Shown in pieces: positions 1 through 5,854 of a stretch of DNA of 9,570 bases. Position numbers and translations under genes: made by a program. The number at the start of each line of letters is the position of its first letter. Position 1 is the stretch's first letter. The notes beneath the pieces are model-generated. The model was not told the DNA's origin. It worked only from the letters and a program-made list of their open reading frames with translations, and made no database searches. Source of the stretch: an uncultured Acidimicrobiaceae bacterium (GTDB taxonomy: Bacteria > Actinomycetota > Acidimicrobiia > Acidimicrobiales > Ilumatobacteraceae); the NCBI GenBank assembly GCA_903919215.1, contig CAIXHI010000506.1:1-9570 (forward strand). The letters run 5' to 3'.

Positions 1-822
1 ACCAACGCGGCGGTGGGCGACGGAGTCGACATCGAGGTGCTGCTGGCGTCGTACGACGCTGTGGTGCTGGCGTGTGGTGCGACCGAGCGTCGCGACCTGA
101 ACATTCCCGGGCGCGAGTTGGGCGGTGTCCACCAGGCAATGGAGTACCTGCCGTACGCCAACCGGGTGCAGGAGGGCGACCTCGAGCGGTCGCCGATCCA
201 CGTCGAGGGCAAGCACGTCGTCATCATCGGCGGCGGCGACACCGGCGCCGACTGCCTGGGTACTGCTCACCGCCAGGGCGCCGCATCGGTTACGCAGTTG
301 GAGATCATGCCGCAGCCGCCCACGAAGCGGAATGCCGGGGGCAACCCCTGGCCGCAGTTCGCGATGGTCTACAAGGTGACGTCGGCACACGAAGAGGGCG
401 GCGAGCGTCTGTACAGCGTCAACACCGAGCGCTTCCTCGCGGGCGACGATGGTCGCGTGCGAGCGCTGTTGCTGCACGAGGTGCAGATGGTGAACGGTCG
501 CTTCGAGAAGGTCGAAGGCACCGACCGCGAACTGCCCGCCGACTTCGTGTTCCTGGCGATGGGCTTCGTCGGTCCGGAGAAGGGTTCGTGGCTCACCGGC
601 CTGGGCGTGAACTTCGACGAGCGTGGCAACGTGGCCCGCAACGATGCCTACATGACCAACGTCCCCGGCGTGTTCGTGGCTGGCGACATGGGCCGTGGTC
701 AGAGCCTGATCGTGTGGGCGATCGCCGAGGGGCGCTCGTGTGCAGCGGGTGTCGACCGCTGGCTGATGGGGGAGACGCAGCTGCCCGCACCCATCCCGCC
801 GACCGCGCGACCCCTTCTCTGA
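1..822 (+). CDS. gltD: Glutamate synthase (NADPH) small subunit, C-terminal part (5' truncated by window)
   Basis: The small subunit of glutamate synthase passes electrons from NADPH through FAD to the large subunit GltB, which makes two glutamates from glutamine and 2-oxoglutarate. The reading frame is already open at base 1 (T-N-A-A-V-G-D), so the gene starts outside the window; about 273 codons of a usual 470-500 are present. Seen directly: a Rossmann dinucleotide motif IIGGGDTGADCLGTAHRQGA (around bases 220-280), which in this family binds NADPH, and the C-terminal FAD-binding signature GVFVAGDMGRGQSLIVWAIA (around 667-726). The N-terminal cysteine-rich iron-sulfur region would lie upstream and cannot be checked. 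Other GltD-like flavoprotein subunits share this fold, but the GDMGRGQSLIVWAI ending is typical of GltD. gltB is expected upstream. The stop is TGA at 820-822, and 26 bases separate it from the next gene. Confidence 0.93.
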   Translation, partial: TNAAVGDGVDIEVLLASYDAVVLACGATERRDLNIPGRELGGVHQAMEYLPYANRVQEGDLERSPIHVEGKHVVIIGGGDTGADCLGTAHRQGAASVTQLEIMPQPPTKRNAGGNPWPQFAMVYKVTSAHEEGGERLYSVNTERFLAGDDGRVRALLLHEVQMVNGRFEKVEGTDRELPADFVFLAMGFVGPEKGSWLTGLGVNFDERGNVARNDAYMTNVPGVFVAGDMGRGQSLIVWAIAEGRSCAAGVDRWLMGETQLPAPIPPTARPLL

Positions 823-834
823 GGTCACACGCTC

Positions 835-840
835 TAAGCT
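835..840 (+). promoter_or_regulatory. Possible -10 box for the LysM lipoprotein gene (leaderless start)
   Basis: TAAGCT fits the TAnnnT pattern of actinobacterial -10 boxes and ends 8 bases before the ATG at 849. A transcript from it would begin at or next to the start codon. There is no Shine-Dalgarno-like run between gltD and this ATG, which fits a leaderless mRNA. No convincing -35 is visible and the hexamer is short, so this is weak evidence. Confidence 0.3.
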
Positions 841-848
841 GTACGACC

Positions 849-1433
849 ATGCAGATGAAGTGGTTGGCGCCGGCAGTCCTCGCCGTGTCCGTACTGGGTG
901 CTGGTGGCGTACTCGCCGCCTGTGGCGACAATTCCACGGCCAGCAGCACGACGGTCGCGAACATGGGCGCCACCAACTACCAGACCCTGCCCCCCACGCT
1001 GAGTACGTTGCCGCCTGCCACCACGTTGCCGCCCATGCCGGGCCAGATCACCAACGACGAGCAGAGCTACACGGTCCAGCCCAACGACTACATGGGCCTC
1101 ATCGCGTCGATGTACAGCGTGTCGATCGCCCAGCTCGCCACCGCCAATGGGTGGCCCGACGCGGGTGCCACTCACAAGCTCTACGCGGGCGACGTCATCA
1201 AGATCCCGGCCGGCGCCATTGTGCCGATTCCCACCAGCTCCACCGAGGCCACCGCGGCGCCCACCACTGAGCCGTGTATCAAGGGCACGCACACGATCGT
1301 TGCTGGCGAGACCCCTGGCCGAGTGGCCAACAAGTACGGCGTCACCATCCAGCAACTGGGTCTGGTGAACCTGCACACCAAGGGCTACAAGGCCTTCATG
1401 GTGGGCGTGAAGATCAACCTCCCCTGTAAGTGA
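849..1433 (+). CDS. Secreted lipoprotein with two LysM domains
   Basis: A 194-residue protein predicted to be exported, lipid-anchored and bound to peptidoglycan. The N-terminus has a short basic start (MQMKW), a hydrophobic stretch (residues 6-22) and a lipobox L-A-A-C with the lipidated Cys at 25. A Thr/Pro/Ser-rich linker (about 28-66) follows. LysM 1 spans about 74-120 (begins YTVQPNDYMGLIASMYSV, ends AGDVIKIP). A second Thr/Ala-rich linker leads to LysM 2 at about 148-192 (begins HTIVAGETPGRVANKYGV, ends VGVKINLP). LysM domains bind N-acetylglucosamine glycans. Cys143 and Cys193 flank LysM 2 and could form a disulfide. There is no catalytic domain, so a structural or adaptor role is more likely than hydrolysis. 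The frame is open far upstream through gltD, but 849 is chosen because it gives the signal peptide; Met3 (855) is an alternative. No ribosome-binding site is visible. Confidence 0.88.
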   Translation: MQMKWLAPAVLAVSVLGAGGVLAACGDNSTASSTTVANMGATNYQTLPPTLSTLPPATTLPPMPGQITNDEQSYTVQPNDYMGLIASMYSVSIAQLATANGWPDAGATHKLYAGDVIKIPAGAIVPIPTSSTEATAAPTTEPCIKGTHTIVAGETPGRVANKYGVTIQQLGLVNLHTKGYKAFMVGVKINLPCK

Positions 1434-1437
1434 TCGC

Positions 1438-2073
1438 ATGCTCACCGTCATCGAGGCGCGTGTGCTCGGCTGCCTGTTGGAGAAGGAACGTACAGTTCCC
1501 GACCAGTACCCGCTGACGCTGAACACGCTGGTCTTGGCGTGCAATCAGATGACGTCGCGCGAACCGGTGATGCACCTCGCAGAACACGAGGTGGAGTCGG
1601 TGTTGAGCGCGCTGAAGTCACAGACGCTCGTGCGGTACGTGCACCCTGCACATGGGCGCAGCGTCACCCGCTATCGGCAAGTGGCCGACGAGGCGTGGGG
1701 ACTTGCTGCCCCGAGTGCAGCGTTGGTGGCGGTGCTGTTGTTGCGGGGACCGCAGACGACTGCTGAACTCGCGAGTCGCACCGAGCGGATGCAGGTGTTC
1801 GAGTCGCCCGCGCAGGTGGAGACGACGCTGTTCGAGTTGGTGTCGGCAGGCATGGTGCAGGCCTTGAGCCGCCAGGCTGGTCAGCGGGAACACCGTTGGC
1901 AGCAACTGCTGGCCGAGGAGGACGCGGTGGCGGAGCCAGCCGTGCGTCATACGTCGACCCCGTTCGCTTCGGCCGTCTTGCCGATCGGGCCCGGGACGGC
2001 CGAACGTTTGGAGTTGCTGGAGCTGCGCGTGGCACGCCTGGAGACGTTGCTCGCGGACCTGCTGCCCGAGTGA
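1438..2073 (+). CDS. yceH: YceH-like UPF0502 / DUF480 protein
   Basis: A 211-residue protein of the YceH (UPF0502, DUF480) family; E. coli YceH is about the same size. The family signature is at the N-terminus: EARVLGCLLEKERTVPDQYP (residues 6-25), then LNTLVLACNQMTSREPVM. Family structures show two winged-helix domains, here roughly residues 1-85 and 90-175, so it is a probable DNA-binding protein of unknown target. Residues 190-211 (LELLELRVARLETLLADLLPE) have leucine spacing suited to a short coiled coil, a common YceH ending that may mediate dimerisation. It begins 4 bases after the LysM gene stop, so the two are probably co-transcribed, though no functional link is known to me. No clear Shine-Dalgarno precedes the ATG. 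Its TGA stop directly abuts the stop of the convergent acyltransferase gene. Confidence 0.92.
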   Translation: MLTVIEARVLGCLLEKERTVPDQYPLTLNTLVLACNQMTSREPVMHLAEHEVESVLSALKSQTLVRYVHPAHGRSVTRYRQVADEAWGLAAPSAALVAVLLLRGPQTTAELASRTERMQVFESPAQVETTLFELVSAGMVQALSRQAGQREHRWQQLLAEEDAVAEPAVRHTSTPFASAVLPIGPGTAERLELLELRVARLETLLADLLPE

Positions 2074-3102
2074 TCAGCCCAGGTCGGGCCAGCGGCGCTT
2101 CTGTCGTCGACGCTGACCGGCCTTGCCCAGTTTGCGATGTTCGGCGAGCGCCCACTGGCGACGCCATCCGTTGTACTCGGGGCCGGTGAGTTTCGGGTTG
2201 GTGCCTGCCGCGGCGCGTTGCCGGGCGGTCCAGAAGTCGGTGAGCGCCTCGTCGGCCAGTGCAGTGACTGCGGCTTCGATACGGGCGTTGAACCGGCGGG
2301 TGCTCTCACCTTCGATGGGGTACAGCGGCGAGCCGAACACGACCTTGGACTTGCCAGCTTTGGGCCGCTTCATTCCCTTGCCGTAGATCGCCCCGGTGCC
2401 GTCGATGAACACGGGTACCACCGGCGCACCGGTGCGGTTGGCGAGGTACGCGGCGCCGCCCTTGAAGTCCTGACCCCAACCGTCGGGTGAGCGGCCACCC
2501 TCGGGGTAGATCACCAGGCTCCAACCGGTGTCGATCAGGCGTCGCAGTTCGTCGCTGCTCTTGCGGCCGGTGACCTCGCGGTCGATCGGGAACGCGTTGA
2601 GCGTGAGTGCGGCCAGCGTGCCCTTCACCTTCGTGTCGAAGAAGTAGTCCGCCGCGGCGGCAACAACCAGCTTCGAACGCCACGGCTCGGGCACGGCAAT
2701 GATCATCACGCCCGTGTCGAGATGGCTGTGGTGGTTAGGAGCGAAGATCATTGCCGGAGTTTTGTCGAGCCGTTCGAGATCGGCGAGGCGGTCGAGGCCC
2801 TCGATCTCGGGATCCGCGAGCAGCTTGATCGCCGCTCGCACCGGACCGTTGGTGATGATCGCGCGCACTGCCTTGGCAGGTGTCTTGCGTGCCCAGTCGG
2901 TCTCGAAGTCGGCACCAAGTGTGCTCGGTGTCTCGGGGATGACCTGACCCTTGGGTACCGACGGCTTGCGATAGGGGAAGCCCAGCGCCTTGGCCGGCTT
3001 GAGGACAGCCTGCACCGCCGACCCCACAGCGTCGCCCAGTTTGGCGACCTTGCGCAGTTGCGGTACCGAACTCAGTTTGCTGGGTGTGTTCCGCAGCTTC
3101 AT
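2074..3102 (-). CDS. PlsC-type 1-acyl-sn-glycerol-3-phosphate acyltransferase family protein
   Basis: A 342-residue member of the PlsC/LPLAT acyltransferase superfamily, which transfers an acyl group from acyl-CoA or acyl-ACP to lysophosphatidate or a related alcohol at the inner membrane face. All four blocks are visible: motif I NHHSHLD (residues 123-129, catalytic H-x4-D), motif II FPIDRE (171-176), motif III YPEGGRS (199-205, usually FPEGTRS) and motif IV VVPVFIDG (228-235). About 110 residues precede motif I, and a strongly basic tail (about 322-337, many Arg/Lys) may aid membrane contact; I see no clear transmembrane helix. The start is the ATG at 3102-3100, whose last bases overlap the stop of the upstream LarA-like gene (ATGA), implying translational coupling as the last gene of the operon. 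A longer open frame upstream lies inside the LarA-like gene and is not credible. The acyl acceptor cannot be told from sequence; lysophosphatidate is only the family default. Confidence 0.88.
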   Translation of the reverse strand: MKLRNTPSKLSSVPQLRKVAKLGDAVGSAVQAVLKPAKALGFPYRKPSVPKGQVIPETPSTLGADFETDWARKTPAKAVRAIITNGPVRAAIKLLADPEIEGLDRLADLERLDKTPAMIFAPNHHSHLDTGVMIIAVPEPWRSKLVVAAAADYFFDTKVKGTLAALTLNAFPIDREVTGRKSSDELRRLIDTGWSLVIYPEGGRSPDGWGQDFKGGAAYLANRTGAPVVPVFIDGTGAIYGKGMKRPKAGKSKVVFGSPLYPIEGESTRRFNARIEAAVTALADEALTDFWTARQRAAAGTNPKLTGPEYNGWRRQWALAEHRKLGKAGQRRRQKRRWPDLG

Positions 3103-4688
3103 TGCACGTCCGCGACCAGTAGGGCCGGTACGTGCAGGTGGGTGATGGTGGCGTTGCGGCCGACCACATCGCTGGCGATTTCGAACGCGTCGTCCATCGT
3201 GCTGGCCGGCGTGAACCCGAGGCGGCGAACGGTGGGTGCGTCGCCGCCGACGATGATGATCTTGCCGGCGTGCTGCAGTCCGTGCGCGCCCCAATACCAG
3301 GCGTAGAACGGGTGCACGCCGTGGTAGGCGTTACCGGTGCGGTACAGGTGCTTGTACCACTCGTCTTCGGCGTACTGCTTCTCCCATTTGCGCGACATCT
3401 CCGCCGGGCTGGTGGTGTCGGTGAGTACCTGCTCGAAGAAGTCGATGTAGCTGGGGTGGTGCACCGGGTTGAAATCACGGTACGTGGGGTGGGTCATGAT
3501 GATGACTCCGCCCTCACGCACGAGCGGCTTGTTGCGATACATGTTGAACAGGTACCCGAGCCCCATGCACATCACCAGCACCGGGTTCATCACACCGTCC
3601 GGGTTGTAGGGGCTGACGAACGGGATGCCGAGCGTGAGGATGTCGGTCTGCCCTTGCACTTCGACGAGCTGCTGCTTGTACACGTGCTCGAGCGTCAGCT
3701 TGTGTACGGCCTCGGTCTCGCCGGCTTGCACGCTGGTCATCTGGTGCGGGCCTTCCATACCGTGGAAGATCTTGCGGGCGAGCTTGATGGGCGTGCGCTT
3801 CAACGCCTTGGTGGTGCCGAGGAACGTGGCGCGGTCCTTCGCGGTCCACTCCCACTCGCGCTTGTTGATGAAGCCGAACGGCTTCGGGAACATGTCGGTG
3901 TTCAACGTGGTCTCGATCTGGAAGATCTTCGGCCCGTGGTCCTTCAACACCTTGCCCAAGCGCCAGACGCTGGTGTGCAGCGCGCTGTGGTGTCGGTGGC
4001 CCATCAGGCTGCGGGTGTTCTCCAGCGTCTCGGGATTGTGGTGAAAGCTGAGGCAGCGGTACGAGGCCAGGCCCGTGGTGATGCTCTTCCATCCGCCGTC
4101 CATCGAGACGGAGTTGATGTTCACGTAGATCACCAGGTCGCTCTCGGCGGCGCGCTTGTTGATCTCCAGCACCTCGCCGTGATCGGTGGTGCCGATGACC
4201 TCGAGGTTGTCGTGATCTTCCGCATCGTGCTGGTACAGCATGCCGCGGCCGTGGAACGCGTCGTAGATCCGGTCGCCGAGTGCGTGGCGCAGCTCGTACT
4301 CGTGCATGCGGCGGTGCAGGCCGAGCGCGGCGATCAGGTGCACATCGTCGACACCGGCTTCAGCGACAAGGTCGAGCACTGCCTCGATCACTCGTTGGCG
4401 GTTGTCGGGGCGCTCCATCTTCGGCAGCGGCAGGCTGACATCGTCGAACGCGATGGTCAGCTTCATACCCGGGAACAGCAGCGTGGGCAGCGGGTCCTGG
4501 TCGATCGGGTTCAGCAGGGCATGACGGATTGCCCCGTCGATGTCCTTGATCGCATCGAGCGGCTCCGGTGGGTAGATCACGCGGCTGCGACCGGCGGGCA
4601 ACTTTTCGAGGCTGAAACCCTCACCGCGCCAGAACAGGATCGGCGGCGTGGAGCGATCGACATCGAGGACGAATCCGGGACGGGGCAT
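3099..4688 (-). CDS. LarA-like (DUF2088) nickel-pincer racemase family protein with altered active site
   Basis: A 529-residue member of the lactate racemase LarA family; L. plantarum LarA is about 424 residues. In LarA a nickel-pincer nucleotide is tethered to Lys184 and nickel is also held by His200, with His108 and His174 as acid/base (from memory of the LarA literature). Here GLHRRM supplies His125, GGWKS supplies Lys201 and FHHNP supplies His217; the spacings of 76 and 16 residues equal those of LarA. The His174 position falls at Ile191 (context NINSVS), and the usual D-x-T-R-P motif reads DVSLP (83-87), so the substrate Arg is Leu86. Extra sequence lies in the middle (about 225-345). 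The C-terminus is family-typical (GGDAPTVRRLGFTPA). This predicts a cofactor-binding relative acting on another substrate or by another mechanism. No larB, larC or larE is present here. The ATG lies 2 bases after the dehydrogenase stop, with a purine-rich run ahead of it; the 3' end overlaps the acyltransferase start. Confidence 0.85.
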   Translation of the reverse strand: MPRPGFVLDVDRSTPPILFWRGEGFSLEKLPAGRSRVIYPPEPLDAIKDIDGAIRHALLNPIDQDPLPTLLFPGMKLTIAFDDVSLPLPKMERPDNRQRVIEAVLDLVAEAGVDDVHLIAALGLHRRMHEYELRHALGDRIYDAFHGRGMLYQHDAEDHDNLEVIGTTDHGEVLEINKRAAESDLVIYVNINSVSMDGGWKSITTGLASYRCLSFHHNPETLENTRSLMGHRHHSALHTSVWRLGKVLKDHGPKIFQIETTLNTDMFPKPFGFINKREWEWTAKDRATFLGTTKALKRTPIKLARKIFHGMEGPHQMTSVQAGETEAVHKLTLEHVYKQQLVEVQGQTDILTLGIPFVSPYNPDGVMNPVLVMCMGLGYLFNMYRNKPLVREGGVIIMTHPTYRDFNPVHHPSYIDFFEQVLTDTTSPAEMSRKWEKQYAEDEWYKHLYRTGNAYHGVHPFYAWYWGAHGLQHAGKIIIVGGDAPTVRRLGFTPASTMDDAFEIASDVVGRNATITHLHVPALLVADVQ

Positions 4689-4690
4689 GG

Positions 4691-5854
4691 CTAGTTCTTC
4701 CCTCTCATGTCGAACGCGATCTTCACTGCACCGCGGCGGCCGCTGGCTGCTGCGTGGGCGATGGCGTCGGTGTAGTCCTTGAGCGAATACGTGGCCGACA
4801 CGAGTCGGCCGAGATCGTGGTGTCTGATGACCCCGGTAGCAACGGCAAAGTCGGCGTGCGTGTAGGCGTAGCAGCCGCGGATCGCGGTCTCGCGGTGCCA
4901 CAACGAAGTGAGTTCGAGCGACACGTTGGACGGCATGCCGACGACCTGCACCTCGCCTCCTGGGGCGACGACCTGCAGCGCCTGCTGCAGCGACTCGCTG
5001 CTGCCGACACAGTCGATGACGTGCGGTGCACCGCAGGTGAGTTGCTCGCCGAACACGAGAGACTTGCTGGCCGAGCGCACGTGGCGCGGCAACTCGTCGC
5101 TGGTGCACACGATGTCGGCACCGAACTCTTTGGCCAGACGCTTCTGCTCGGCGTAGCGAGCGGTCACGATGATCGGGGCATGCCGGGTGGTCGAGTCGTG
5201 CAGGGCGGTGATGGCCGCAAGCGTCAGCAGCCCGAGTGTGCCGGCGCCGATGATGACCGTCTGCTCGCCGGTGTAGCGGGCTGCCGCGTGGACAGCGCAG
5301 GCGGTGGGTTCGATGAGCACGGCGGCCTCGTCGCTGAGGTCGTCGGGCACCTCAACCAGTTGCGTCGGGTGAGCAAGCATCTCGTTGCTCCAGCCGCCGC
5401 CGGTGTCGGTGCAGAAACCGGTCTGCAAACCGGGTTGGAGATGGCCGAACGCGATTCGTTCGCACAGGTTGATACGGCCCTCGGCGCAGGCGTGGCATAC
5501 GGGCGAGATACCGCGGGTGACGCACGACAGCACGGGCACGACGACGACACGCTGACCGGCTGTGCCATCGGCATTGATCACGTTGGCGACGACTTCGTGG
5601 CCGGGGGTGAACGGGTAGCTGACCAAGGGGTCGAAGTACGCCGAGGCGGAACCGTCGATCAGCGACAGGTCGCTGCCGCAGATACCGGACAGCCGTGGAC
5701 GCAGGCGGAGCCAGTCGGGAGTCGGCAGCGGGAGCCGTTCGTCGGCCTGCAGGCCGAGCGGTCCGACGTGTGCGCCGGCGCCGGGCATGATCGCTCCGGC
5801 GATGCGAGCCATGGCGAACTTCGCCGGTTTGCGGGAGAAGACCAAACGGCTCAT
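4691..5854 (-). CDS. Zinc-dependent medium-chain alcohol/polyol dehydrogenase
   Basis: A 387-residue MDR-superfamily dehydrogenase that should interconvert an alcohol and an aldehyde or ketone using NAD(P). Catalytic-zinc ligands are visible as Cys59 (GICGSD), His86-Glu87 (PGHE) and Glu182 (IEPTACAVHA, as in sorbitol/threonine dehydrogenase-like members). A structural-zinc loop has four cysteines at 111, 120, 123 and 131, with spacing C-x8-C-x2-C-x7-C; the first gap is longer than the common C-x2-C. The Rossmann motif is IIGAGTLGLL (201-210). The start is the ATG at 5854-5852, overlapping the TGA of the upstream reductase-phosphatase gene by 4 bases, with GGAG 7 bases upstream; a longer frame into the upstream gene is rejected. 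It is the second gene of the operon. Given the acyl reductase beside it, a fatty aldehyde/alcohol or a related hydroxy compound is a reasonable substrate guess, but that is inference. Confidence 0.88.
   Translation of the reverse strand: MSRLVFSRKPAKFAMARIAGAIMPGAGAHVGPLGLQADERLPLPTPDWLRLRPRLSGICGSDLSLIDGSASAYFDPLVSYPFTPGHEVVANVINADGTAGQRVVVVPVLSCVTRGISPVCHACAEGRINLCERIAFGHLQPGLQTGFCTDTGGGWSNEMLAHPTQLVEVPDDLSDEAAVLIEPTACAVHAAARYTGEQTVIIGAGTLGLLTLAAITALHDSTTRHAPIIVTARYAEQKRLAKEFGADIVCTSDELPRHVRSASKSLVFGEQLTCGAPHVIDCVGSSESLQQALQVVAPGGEVQVVGMPSNVSLELTSLWHRETAIRGCYAYTHADFAVATGVIRHHDLGRLVSATYSLKDYTDAIAHAAASGRRGAVKIAFDMRGKN
4697..4706 (-). promoter_or_regulatory. Purine-rich ribosome-binding site for the LarA-like gene
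   Basis: On the minus strand GAGAGGGAAG lies 8 bases before the ATG at 4688, inside the last codons of the dehydrogenase gene. It is one of the few Shine-Dalgarno-like runs in the window and supports this start over longer frames reaching into the dehydrogenase gene. Confidence 0.45.

Noticed and set aside
72..848. Possible N-terminal extension of the LysM lipoprotein back through gltD
   Set aside because: The extension is an Arg-rich out-of-frame reading of gltD, and it would bury the signal peptide and lipobox that begin at 849.
3132..4694. A 520-codon open frame on the + strand opposite the LarA-like gene
   Set aside because: It mirrors a well-supported gene with clear family motifs; its translation is rich in Val, Arg, His and Ala with no recognisable domain, as expected for the complement of high-GC coding sequence.
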